This document shows, piece after piece, positions 37,223-48,250 of a stretch of 64,000 nt of DNA. A program made the translations under genes and the position numbers. The first letter of the stretch is position 1; every line of letters starts with the position of its first letter. Source of the stretch: Chondrilla cf. caribensis (lineage: Eukaryota > Porifera > Demospongiae > Chondrillida > Chondrillidae); the NCBI GenBank assembly GCA_964020155.1, contig OZ026557.1, positions 3,432,501 through 3,496,500 of the forward strand, given 5' to 3'. Below the pieces are notes generated by a model. That model was given only the letters and a program-made list of their open reading frames with translations, had not been told where the DNA came from and did not search any database.

Positions 37223-37336
37223 TGCCCAACATACATACTGAATCACCCTGCACTGACAGTGTATCTGAAGAAGACAATCTCAAATTTTCCAAAAAGCGGG
37301 TAATATTTGTGTGGAAAAGCCAAGCATCACAACAAG

Positions 37337-38834
37337 ATGACCAATTTGATGATAGTTATTGGAGCTGCTATTCTTGCCTTCTTTGGTGAGTTTACATGTG
37401 ACTTTACAGGCCTGTTTTACTTTTGGAATATCGAGTATATTTTGCGTACTTTTCACGTACTTATATTTTAATATGCCCATACATAATAATGCATTTTCAT
37501 GGTTTGCTTACCCCATCCAGTATCTAATGGGTCAACGCAACCAAATACACCAGGCTTCCCCAATATCTCTAGCATCCCTTCTTCACTGTGAGTTCAGTGT
37601 ATACCTGAAAAACCTTTATACTATGTTATACATATTATATACATATCTTGTAATAGGGTTATGGTATTATACAGTAGTGTCAATCTAGCATTCAGTATTA
37701 TTCCATATACATAATTCCTTAAATTTCTTTTCACAGGGAACTATGCGGTGCTTACACTGGAAAAGTCTGTGCAGATGTGATTGGATCAGCACAAATACCG
37801 ACACCATCGATAATCACCCCGGTAGCTGATGCCATCATACAACAGTCAGTGACACTTTACCAGACCTTTTTCGGGGAGGACCTCACAGCCCAATGTCGGG
37901 ATCTACTTGTCTTCACCCAGTGTATCAATATCTTGTCACCTTGTGCGGACAGAGTGTGGTGTTCGGATCGATCTGTGGATGAACTACAGCAAAAAGTCAA
38001 CGAATCATGCCGGTGCACAGGTGATACATTTAATACTCGATTATGCGAAGCATCTATTGGTGGACTATATGAGCAGATTTCAAATTTGACAAATTATTAT
38101 GAAACAGACCAGGCTCCGTCAAACTCAACCTGTGAAATAGTAACTTTACGTGAGTCTTACAATGCACAGTGCATGTCCACTCATCAAGTCACATACGTAT
38201 GTACATATGCACAGGTGTACAGTGCATGTCCACTCATCAAGTCACATACGTATGTAAATATGCACAGGTGTACAGTGCATGTCCACTCATCAAGTCACAT
38301 ACGTACGTATGTACATATACACAGGTGTACAGTGCATGTCCACTCATCAAGTCACATACGTACAGTATGTACATATGCACAGATGTACAATCCATTCTCA
38401 TCCAACCTGTGCAATTTACATATATAGCAAAGTTTGGTGTGGTATGGTGGTATATTGACAAAAAATTCTCCTCACAGAAACAAACCATGCACAATGCCAT
38501 GCAATCACAAAAGCACATAACATGCTATTACACACAAAGATCTCTATAGAACACTTCTTATTGGTTATCAGTTGCTTTATTATAACACATACATATCAAC
38601 ATACTGTATATGTGTACATACACATACCTATAAATAATTCAATGTCTGTACACCTGAATATGCCTTTGCAATCATACTATAATACAGTTAGACTTTGCTA
38701 CACTGTAACTTTCTCGTATTTCACTCATATTCACAGCAAAATCAAAGTCAGGAGCAAGCAGCAACACAGGGGTGACACTGATCGGGAGCTTGATAACCAC
38801 CATCCTGGTCACCATTGGAGTGGTCATGTCGTAA
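37337..38834 (+). CDS. Paralogue E: most diverged CRD protein
   Basis: Four exons: 37337-37385, 37521-37587, 37737-38149 and 38737-38834, phases 1, 2, 1, giving 208 residues. The signal peptide is MTNLMIVIGAAILAFFG. The spacer exon is only 22 residues (NPGFPNISSIPSS type) with no tandem repeats. The CRD starts LCGAYTGKVC and keeps QCRD, QC, PCADRVWCSD, ESCRC, a cysteine before EAS and the NLTNYYETDQAPSNSTC end, so all ten cysteines are present. The tail exon starts PKSKSGASSNTGVTLIGS and from there matches the other copies almost base for base, although the CRD is diverged. This mismatch in divergence points to gene conversion of the tail. It is probably functional. Confidence 0.72.
38159..38392. 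repeat. About 56-bp intronic minisatellite
   Basis: Four units in the last intron of paralogue E, each containing ACAGTGCATGTCCACTCATC followed by AAGTCACATACGTA and a variable TGTACATATGCACAGG part. Confidence 0.9.
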
Positions 38835-39779
38835 AACACAACAGTACAACACAGCCTTATCACAGCACAGTGTGAACCTATATAGAGGAACAAATAGCTA
38901 TTGCAAAGTTCACTAAATGCATATTGCATACATAACACACCTAAAGGCGCTACTACTGTGTATCTGCAACCATTTATTACAGGGAAAATTCGAACACGAT
39001 GTGCAGTCATATATCTAACAGCACCATACATACGTATATCAACATAGAATAAAGTAAATCGGGTAATTCTGAATTCCAACTAAGTACTGATGAATGAATT
39101 TTTTTATACTTCAAAATGCTAAGATTTTAAGGACAACTACAGTGTTCCACTGTGATCGGGATTACCCGTTTCGCCTTACGATACAGAACCAAATATCACC
39201 AAAAGACACCAAACAGAAACAGATATCACTAAAATGTACGTACCATACAGCATGAGCTATCACTATAAGGTACCGTGCGTTAATCCTTACACGCCAAGTA
39301 AGATACAGCAATCTGTGGTCTGTTCGTCGTTGGCCGATCTGAATAGATAATCCGGAATTAGGTACTTTCCGAAATTAGGAGCATCTGCATGCCTCACTCA
39401 TTTTAAATTCTAAGGTTTCATCCCGTGGAATACATTACAAAGGGACTGGACACATAGCACAACACTCAGTGAACCCAAACATCGAATACGTACCTCCAGT
39501 CCTCGAGATGGCCAAGTTAAAGTGTGGTCAAAAGTATCTGCAGCTGAATTATAAGGCGGAACCAAATCGAACCGGCCATATGAAAATACATTCACTTTAC
39601 CGCAGACATCAACTGGTCAATAATAACAATCTACGGTGGAAACATAGATAACAATAAACCGTGGAAGGGCATCTTCAGAGGCCGCCATTTTAGTAAACTC
39701 AGCTGACATGTCCTAAGAATGAATTTAGAATCTAGAATGGGAATGAAATTTCTCTGGTTGGCATGGAAACAACGAATGG
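38835..39779. other. No gene seen between paralogue E and CYB5D1
   Basis: A minus-strand ATG in good context at about 39691 (AAAATGGCGGCC) opens only 23 codons and has no clear donor. Nothing else was recognised. Confidence 0.45.
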
Positions 39780-39812
39780 ATGAGAAAATGGCAGTCGACA
39801 ATTAGGTTGAAG

Positions 39813-41579
39813 ATGGATAAGGCTAATAACTACTACACTCCGGAAGAAGTCAGCGCCCACAACACTCCTGGTGACTGCTGGGTTTCTTTTCACGGAAAAG
39901 TGTACAACTTGACTTCTTTGTGTGAGAAATACGCAGGTGCGCATGAGTCATCAGTAATGTCGGCGTGTCATTGTGCCCGAGAATCCCTTGCAACACCTAC
40001 ATAATTGCCAAGCTTTCGCACTCATGGTTGAAGCAAAATTGGATTTTATACCACCACACATCCTTATCTTCCTGTTGTAAGGGTTTGATCAGTAACTTAT
40101 TGATCTTTAAGGTTAGGCGTTGTATCTTAGAAACCCTAGCCTTAGGAGGGACGTCTTTTCGGGCGCTGTTAATCTTTACCTATTGAAATGTCATTTCAAA
40201 ATAATATTCTCTATCTATGGAAATAACGCCAACATACTCTCCTTTTAGAGGATCATATTACACACACTATAATTTCCCATGCCATTATACTCGCTTTATA
40301 CACTCATTCTCTTTATTATCATCTGGCCTCATCACTAGTTGATGAAGAACCTTCAACCAATTATGTTCACTTCATGTCCTCATTCTTTACTATGTTGCTC
40401 ACTTTACCTTACCTATATCTTTGTTGGTTGTAAAGCTCAATACTAATAATAATACTTGGATCAATAGCTGAGTGCTATAGTGCTGCCGAAGGTTACCATT
40501 TCCAAGCCAGCCTTTTTAACTGTATCTAATTTTGTAAAATAGTACGTAATTAGTTTTCTCTTATGTTCTTTAAAAGTCACTGTCTTCATCCTTCACAAAG
40601 GTGACATTTTAGTCAAGCCCATTGTGGCAGCTGCTGGGAAGGACATCTCACATTGGTTTGACAAAGAAACTGGTAATGTAAGTGTCCACAGAATCACAAT
40701 TGCAACCATCGTTTCCTTCATTTATTTTATTGACATCAGTTCATCCACTCTGGGTTGATAAACAGAGTACATATGTATATGCAATAAATTTAGATTTTCT
40801 TGTATTTGCATACCTCATATGTATAAACTTTGTACATAAATCCACATATACCCGAATAACTTGTTCCTTTGTACATTGTACGCACATATGAATATACATA
40901 CATACTTACATACGTACCTTGCAAGTACTCTTGTATTCCTATGATTTTATAATTTTAATTTGTACATTGTTATGACTGTTACTCAGCAGACGTGTTTCTG
41001 TACATACATGCTACATATGTATGTATCTTTTCTCCAGGTAAAGACATACATCCATCCTGTCACAGGCTGTGAAGCCCCTTATGTCCCGATGGGTCGTTTT
41101 ATACATATCCCTCCACCCTTCCCTCGATCTGACTGGGCAAACAATTTTGGCAGACCATGGTGGACTGACAGTCAGTACATTGTGGGTACTCTTACGGCCA
41201 AAACAAGGCAGATGCGAATAGTTAACATGGTTACTTTGCAGGAGCAAGTTATTGAGGTGTGTTGTACATCATCATACGTACATATGTACGTACGTATGTA
41301 GTGTATCTAGTAATTTAGCAGGTGACCTGCCGATTATACAATTTATTAACCTTTGTACACACTTCAGTGAATGTATATTGTTTTCCATGTTAATGCACAT
41401 ACGTACATATGTACGTAACATATTTATGTACCTTAAATATGTATGTACACCAGTTCTGTTCAACATAATGGCACTGTACATGTGTAGGCATGCTGTGAAG
41501 AATCTATTGATGACATCTTGAAGAGATATGAATTATATAATTCACATGCCAGGAGTTATACCTGGAAATTCAATGGTAT

Positions 41580-41653
<74 letters not shown>

Positions 41654-41915
41654 TGCGTGCATGCGTGCATGTATCTACGTACGTATCTGTGTATATTATA
41701 AAAGTATGTGTGTTGTGTGTGTATTGCATCTGGTGTTTGTTAACCCATAGCATGTGTTGTGACAACTCACAGGTGAGCTCTTGAACATGGAACAGACATT
41801 AGAAGAGAATGGCATTGTGGATGAAAGTGATACCTTCTTTAATCTCAAAATGGACAAAGATGAATACTTACCAGCCATACAACTGTACTACAATGATGAC
41901 CTAACAGAAGCATGA
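39813..41915 (+). CDS. CYB5D1: Cytochrome b5 domain-containing protein 1
   Basis: Five exons: 39813-39936, 40601-40677, 41038-41256, 41488-41575 and 41773-41915, phases 1, 0, 0, 1, giving 216 residues, close to the usual size of about 228. The N-terminal cytochrome b5-like part reads [27 protein letters not shown] (residues 8-35) and DISHWFD (residues 56-62). The central part, [19 protein letters not shown], is characteristic of CYB5D1, followed by a beta-grasp-like C-terminal half ([16 protein letters not shown], then a cysteine pair and [16 protein letters not shown]). CYB5D1 is a heme-binding-type protein linked to cilia in vertebrates. An upstream in-frame ATG at 39780 would add 11 residues; 39813 was chosen because family members start just before this motif. 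It converges with the lysozyme-like gene, whose stop lies 272 bases away. Confidence 0.88.
41580..41652. repeat. (GT)n microsatellite in CYB5D1 intron 4
   Basis: About 35 GT units directly after the exon 4 donor. The donor GTATGG therefore borders the repeat. Confidence 0.95.
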
Positions 41916-42186
41916 ATCCTGTGTGTTTGTTTCATGATTTATTCTTTATAATAATGTAATGATTATGGAAAACGTGTATGTATGTTGTATTGTATAGTAT
42001 TATATTGGTATTATTATTGCTAATACTGCATAACATTAAATTACTTGCATTTAATAATGTTCACGAATTATTATAGCACAAAATTAATTATAATACATGT
42101 ACAGTCAAAAGTAGGTATATTATATAATCATTATTCATGCATTAATATATATAAGTCAATGTAATATTATTGTAAAGTTGCACAAG

Positions 42187-45100
42187 TTAATCCATGTCCC
42201 CATAATCACCATCATCTCCAAAATCATCCTGGTCATCGTAGTCATCATCATCATAGAAACTGTGGCTACCATCACTCATATCAGTGTCATCATCTGAGTA
42301 GCTGTCCTCACTAGTGTCAGAATCATTGAAACTGCTACTACCATCACTGCTTGACGTTGAGGTATTGTCAGCTGAATCACTGGTTCTTGAGGACTCTTCT
42401 GAGTCACTTGTGTGTTCTTCAGAGTCACTTGTGTGTTCTTCAGAGTCACTTGTGTGTTCTCCTGAGTCACTTGTGTGTTCTTCCAAGTCACTTGTGTGTT
42501 CTTCTGAGTCACTTGTGTGTTCTTCTGAGTCACTTGTGTGTTCTTCTGAGTCACTTGTGTGTTCTTCTGAGTCACTTGTGTGTTCTTCTGAGTCACTTGT
42601 GTGTTCTTCTGAGTCACTTGTGCGTTCTTCCAAGCCACTTGTGTGTTCGTCTGAGCCACTTGTGTGTTCTTCAGAGTCACTTCTGTGTCGTTCAGAGTCA
42701 CTTGTGTGCTCTTCAGACTCACTTGTGTGTCCTTGGGAGTCACCTGTGTGTTCTTCGGAGTCACTCATGTTCTCTTCAGAATCATTTGTGTGTTCTTCAG
42801 AGTTGCTTGTGTGTTCTTCTGAGCCACTTGTGTGTTCTTCTGAGTCACCTGTGTGTTCTTCGGATTCACTCAGGTTATCTTCAGAATCACTTTTATGCCT
42901 TTCAGAATCACTTTCATGTTCCTCTGAGTCACTTGTGTCTTCTTCCAAGCCACTTGTGTGTTCGTCTGAGCCACTTGTGTGTTCTTCAGAGTCACTTCTA
43001 CGTCCTTCGGAGTCACCTGTATGTTCTTCGGAGTCACTCAGGTTCTCTTCAGAATCACTTGTGTGTTTTTCAGAATCACTTTTATGCCCTTCAGAAGCAT
43101 TTATGTACCTTTCGGAATCATGTTTCTGCCCTTTGGTATCACTTGCGTGTTCTTGGAACCCATTTTTGTATACTTCTGAATCACTTCTGTGATCTTCCGC
43201 GTCACTTGTGTGTGATTTGGAATCATTACTGTGCCCTTCTGAATCACTTGTGTGCCCTTCGGAGTGACTTCCGTGTCCTGCAGAGTCACCAAAATCACTA
43301 GGTCCTGGATTGTCTTCGAAATCACTTGTGTGTCCTTGGGAGTCACCTGTGTGTTCTTCGGACTCACTCAGGTTGTCATCAGAATCACTTGTGTGCTTTT
43401 CAGAGTCACTTATGAGTTCGTTTGTGTCATCCATCTGCTCTTCATGGTGACTGTCATGTTGAGAGTCATTTTCAGATGATTCTGAAGAATTTTTTCCAGC
43501 ATTGACACCATTTCCAACCAAATCATGTTCAGGGCTATTTGCTCCATTAGGATTGTGATGTCCGCCCCCACCATCACCATCGGATTCATTAGCTGCTTTA
43601 TGTCCACCTTTCGACCTACCACCTTCTCGGTTGGATTTTGAAGCTTGATTACGTTTGTTGCCGTGGGTACGATTAGGTGGGTGCATTGGTTTCTTTGGCT
43701 TCATCATTCTCTGCCTATCACCCTTCCGCAGCCCCACTCCCCTTGATGCCGTGGGTCTCATCTTTAGACCACCTTTCTGTTTCATGAATGCCTTTGCTGG
43801 TATTGGGATCATGTTCAGACCTCTAGCATAGTAAGGTCCTTGTCTCCCAGGTTCCATCACAGGTAAATGTAGCCGGCCTGAATTTCTTGGTCCGGTTTTT
43901 GCAGTGAGCGGTCTTTCCAGAGCTTTTCCTGAATCAGAGTCAGATGCATGAGAATGTTTTTTCCTTGAACTCTTAGCATCTGGGTATTGTTGAGCACTAG
44001 ATCCTGCTTTCACAACGATAATTTTCATTTGAGATTTTTCAGACGTCTTTGTGGAGACAGGCACAGCTGCAGCTGTAGTGCCGTTCTTTTCTTTGGCAGT
44101 TCCTTTACTTTTGCTTATGTTCATTTCTTTTCCTTCAACCTCTATGGATTCTGAATACTGAATCATTTCTGTACCATGATAGGCTTTTCTGTTCTTCTCA
44201 TCAGGATGTTGCCTATGCTTCTTGTTCTTCCCATTATAATGGATACCCTCACTTTTGTCATTAAAAGAGTCATTCCCACTTTTCTTACCAAGTCGGTCAT
44301 CCTTCTCATCATGACGGCTACCCTCACTTTTGACATTAAAAGAGTCATTCCCACTTTTCTTACCAAGTCGGTCATCCTTCTCATCATGACGGCTACCCTC
44401 AATCTTCTTATCATGTTGGAGGTCTATGTTCTTTTCATCATACTGGCTACCTTCTCCCTTTCTACCATGTCGGTCATCTTTCTTCTCATCCTGCCGGTTA
44501 CCCTTTTTCTTCTTATCACATTGGTAGTCTATATTCTTCTCATGTCGTTCAGCTTTCGTCTCATCAGGTTGGTTACCCTGTCTCTTCTTATCATGTTTGC
44601 AGCCTACGCCCTTCTCACCATGTCGGCTACCCTCACCCTTCTTATTACACCGGTCATCCTTATTCTTCATATCATGTTGGTCTTCCTTGTACTTCTTACC
44701 CAGGTATTCACCCTCAGTCTTTTTGCTACGTCGGACAACTTTGCTCTCATCATGACAGCCGATTGCATGCTTCTTAAGTGGATGGTCACTCTCATACTTG
44801 TCAACCAGATGGCTTTCTTTATTCTTCTTATCATGAGAGCCATGCTCACTCTTCTTATTACTGCGGCTGTACTTCCTTTTCTCATCATAGCTCTCCTGTT
44901 TCTCATCTTGGCAAGTACCTTCATTCATTCCATCATGATCACGCTCACACTCTTCAAACAGATGTTCTCCATTGCTCCTTTGTTCACGAGGGTGTCCCTT
45001 GCTCTTTCGATCACGACGGTCTCCAATGATCTTCTGATCACGATGGTCTTCAATGATCTTCTGATGACGACAGTCTCCAATGGTGTTCTGATCACGATGG

Positions 45101-46598
45101 TCTCCATTGCTCTTCCGATCACGACGGTCTCCAATAGTCTTCTGATCACGATGGTCTCCAATGGTCTTCCGATCATGTCGGTCTCCACTGCTCTTCCGAT
45201 CAAGTTGGTCTCCAATAGTCTTCTGAACATGCTGGTCTCCATTGGTCTTCTGATTACCACGTTCTCCTTTGATCTTCTTATCACAGTGGTCTTCAAAACT
45301 TTCTTCAGCTTGACGAATGGTGTTACTCCTTATATCCTTGTGTTTACCCTTGATCTTCCCATCACAGTGGTCCTTTGTACTCTTTCCATCACTAGTTTTA
45401 TCCCCGTCCTGCTTATCACCTACCTCACTCTCAGTCACAAGTGGGTTTCCTTGGTACTTTTTATCACGGCCAACTTTTTGCACCCTCTTCCTGATGCCAT
45501 CATCTTTGCTCTTCATAACATGGCAATCGTCTTTGTCAGCTTTACTGACCTTTGCTTCTTTACCACGTTTTCTCTCTAACAAATAAAGTACATACGTATG
45601 AGTCTAAAATGTAATGTTTCTCAATGCGGACTAGAGGACAATTAACACTACATGCAGGGTATATAACAATATTATTTACTAAGTGGTGTTTCCTATAGAA
45701 TATAATAGCAACATGATACTAAGGAACCAGGCTGCATACTAAATAATGTTACAATATTTAATCCAAGTACATACGTATTTTGACGTATTTACATGCCTTT
45801 CTCTTCTACTGTAAAAATATAACAGCTAGGGTGCTATCTGTACCATGTTCCAGACATACTGAGAAAACGTGGTAAATTAAAGGAGTAAACCTAAATACAC
45901 GTAGGTACCTATCTAAACAGGCACCTACATACGTATAGATGTGCATGCATGCTACACAGTAAGGAACTTACATACGTTCACCATACATCATAAACAATAA
46001 TAACAAATTATTTATAGTTAGAACATTGTAATTCGACGTACGTACCATTATCTGATACTTGTGATATGAAATCATTGATCAACTCCCGTTGATTGTAGTA
46101 CTTTCTTTCGCTGCTGTAGTAACACTTCTTCCAAAATCGCGCCTGTTCTTCCAGCGAATCACTCACGCGACCACTCCGCGGCAGGACGCCACAGGAACAA
46201 ATGCTCATGAGAAGACCAGCTGCCAGAGCAGAATACAGAGGCTGCTTGACATGCTCCCATTCAACCTTGGACCAGTTGATACCAAAAGCTTTATAGATGC
46301 GGCTGAAATATTCCGCTAACTGAGGATGGAACTTGATTTGCTGCGTGTCCCAGAAGAGTTCCTTTCTGACCCTCCAAATCCCGCCTTCGTTACCTGATTT
46401 GCTCTCCCCTTCCTCCAAACCGTATTTGGACTCGAAGAAAGCAACTCTCTCCAACAAGGAAATCTCGAACAGCGGGAATATCTTTCCTTTCTGAATTTGC
46501 TTACAAACGTTTTCAACTAAACGACGGCCAGAAACGGTTTTCTCTCTAGATCGCTTGCTTGAAGTGGGGTCATCCGAAGATATCTTCGTCTTCCCCAT
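42187..46598 (-). CDS. Lysozyme-like domain fused to a giant acidic repeat tail
   Basis: Two exons on the minus strand: 46598-46046 and 45575-42187, joined in phase 1 (AATG/GTACGT donor, TTAG acceptor), giving about 1,313 residues. Exon 1 has no signal peptide and a basic start. Residues 50-160 carry ES (56-57) in FFESKYG, GGIWRV (72-77), a conserved HP-L segment, LYSALAAGLLMS (121-132) and EQARFWKK (151-158). The ES ... G-(L/I)-(M/W)-(Q/R) spacing is that of lysozyme/soluble-transglycosylase folds. The match is weak, so activity is uncertain. Exon 2 codes Lys/Asp/His/Arg repeats (DHRDQKTIGD type), an exact internal duplication around DDRLGKKSGNDSF, a basic centre (KPKKPMHPPNRTHG), then about 40 units of SDSEEHT, ending in a run of Asp. 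The tail is probably disordered and a target for casein kinase 2. It is transcribed away from HPS3. Confidence 0.72.
42390..43420 (-). repeat. 24-bp coding repeat (SDSEEHT)
   Basis: Array of 24-base units near TCTGAGTCACTTGTGTGTTC on the + strand, in frame with the acidic tail gene. Seven nearly identical units lie at about 42,480-42,640. Older, diverged units follow up to 43,420. A larger duplication is visible: 42,640-42,870 resembles 42,940-43,070. Antisense open frames on the + strand are artefacts. Confidence 0.92.
45583..46007. other. Intron of the lysozyme-like gene
   Basis: No feature apart from the splice sites. Confidence 0.6.
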
Positions 46599-46903
46599 CC
46601 TGCAACAATCCCAGATAATCGGATAGCTTGTTTACAAGGCTTATGTGATTGGCCACGAATACAAGCATTCTTATAGATTGTCCTCGAATTGGTCCTCTTT
46701 GATTGGCTGCAAGCTACGAATAGACACTCATTGGTCAGCTGTTGTGTATTGGTATAGCGTAGCCAGACCCACCTGCACGGCGGGGAAATTTATTCGGATT
46801 ACGTCATATCATGTGACGCTCTTTTCCAACAAGAAAATGTCTACGAACAGCAATACACTTTGAAGAGGTTGTACCGCTTTTACCGTGAGATCAGGATATC
46901 AGA
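46599..46903. promoter_or_regulatory. Shared divergent promoter region
   Basis: Only 305 bases separate the ATG of the lysozyme-like gene (-) from the ATG of HPS3 (+). There is no TATA box at a clear position. Several ATTGG/CCAAT words lie within (for example GATTGG at 46647 and 46701, CATTGG at 46730), which is common in TATA-less bidirectional promoters. Confidence 0.5.
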
Positions 46904-48171
46904 ATGGTGAAGGTGTTTCCCAATCCGAGCTTTTCGATTTTTAAAGGCCAAAAGTTTGTTAAAACATCTTCTGAACCGGTTGCCGTCGATTGTTCCTCCA
47001 ACACTACAATCATCGCCACCAGGAACTGTACCATAGAGGTTTATTCCACCACGGAAGATGATGTTCTCCTCATCGCTGAATTTTGCACCATTTCTCCCGT
47101 CTACGAACTTGTTTACAACGTGGTGGGTAACTGCATAGTTACCTGCGAGACGCGAGACGAACGAAGCGGCGCGCAGGCCCGAGCATACTTCAATTGGTTC
47201 GGAGCCAGCAAGAGGACTGCGGTGAGACCCAGGTTCGCTCACACTGCGACAAAGCAAGCTCAGCACCTCTCCCAGAACGTGCAGAATCGTAAAAATGTCG
47301 AGGTGGTCGAGCTTAGTTTGCACCAATGTTCTCCCTCGTCGGAAAGAGTGATTTCAATCGCCTGCTGCAAGACAACGGGGATTTTCGGTGTGTCACACGG
47401 CAAAGACCTCCGCTTGTTTGTTGTGCAAGAGGTCCCTATTCCAGGGGACGACAGTACTATCTTTGACGTGTCTGTCTTTGCTGACGTAGCACTGGGTTTC
47501 AGCATCCGTTATCTCTCCATCAGTCATAATTTCATCGCTGCCATTTCTCCCTTCGAGGTCCACATCCTGAAATGGCACGTGTCTGGTGCTCCGAATCTCA
47601 TATTCAAACAACACCTGGAAGAGGATGTTGATGTTGAGAATCTGCCCTCCCCAGCGAATGGTGAAGATAGCCACATTGTGACGGATCCCAATTTCATTCT
47701 TTGGTCCTCGTCAATCAAAGCTGGCCTGAGTTCAACAAGCAGCTCCTGTCAGACGTCACATCCGGGTTCGCGTGCTGGATCAAGAGTTGGGTCCAGAACG
47801 GGCTCTCGGGCTTCCTCGCCTACTCTCGGAGACCTGATGGCATCCAGTCAATTCTTAACAGTCCCCACTATCACAAATCGGCCTCAGACGAGTATAGGAA
47901 TCATTACCTTGAAGAAAGTTGCCAAATCTTCAAAGCAGCGAATTGCCAACGAATTGGAGCAAGTTACCGAAGTATTCGGCCCCATAGACTACATCCGAGG
48001 GGTCCCAGCAACTTTCACTTACCGAAGTCACGCAAGAGGTAGAGTGGACACTAGCATATCCACCCTCTTCTACAAGTTCTCCCCTAAGTTGCAGGGAAAG
48101 AAAGATTCCAGTACATCCAGTGGACCTACTCAACGATTTTGTACTGCCCAGCTTATGCCTCTTTTGGTCAA

Positions 48172-48250
<79 letters not shown>

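Noticed and set aside
39622..39691. Minus-strand ATG in good context (MAASEDALPR) close to CYB5D1
   Set aside because: Only 23 codons and no plausible donor; kept only as a note.
42314..43301. Two open frames of about 300 codons (Ser/Leu/Cys repeats) on the + strand
   Set aside because: Antisense shadows of the SDSEEHT repeat.
44176..45579. 467-codon open frame on the + strand opposite the charged-repeat gene
   Set aside because: It is the antisense of a repeat-rich exon with periodic codons, hydrophobic and monotonous. The minus-strand reading has a spliced, domain-bearing first exon.
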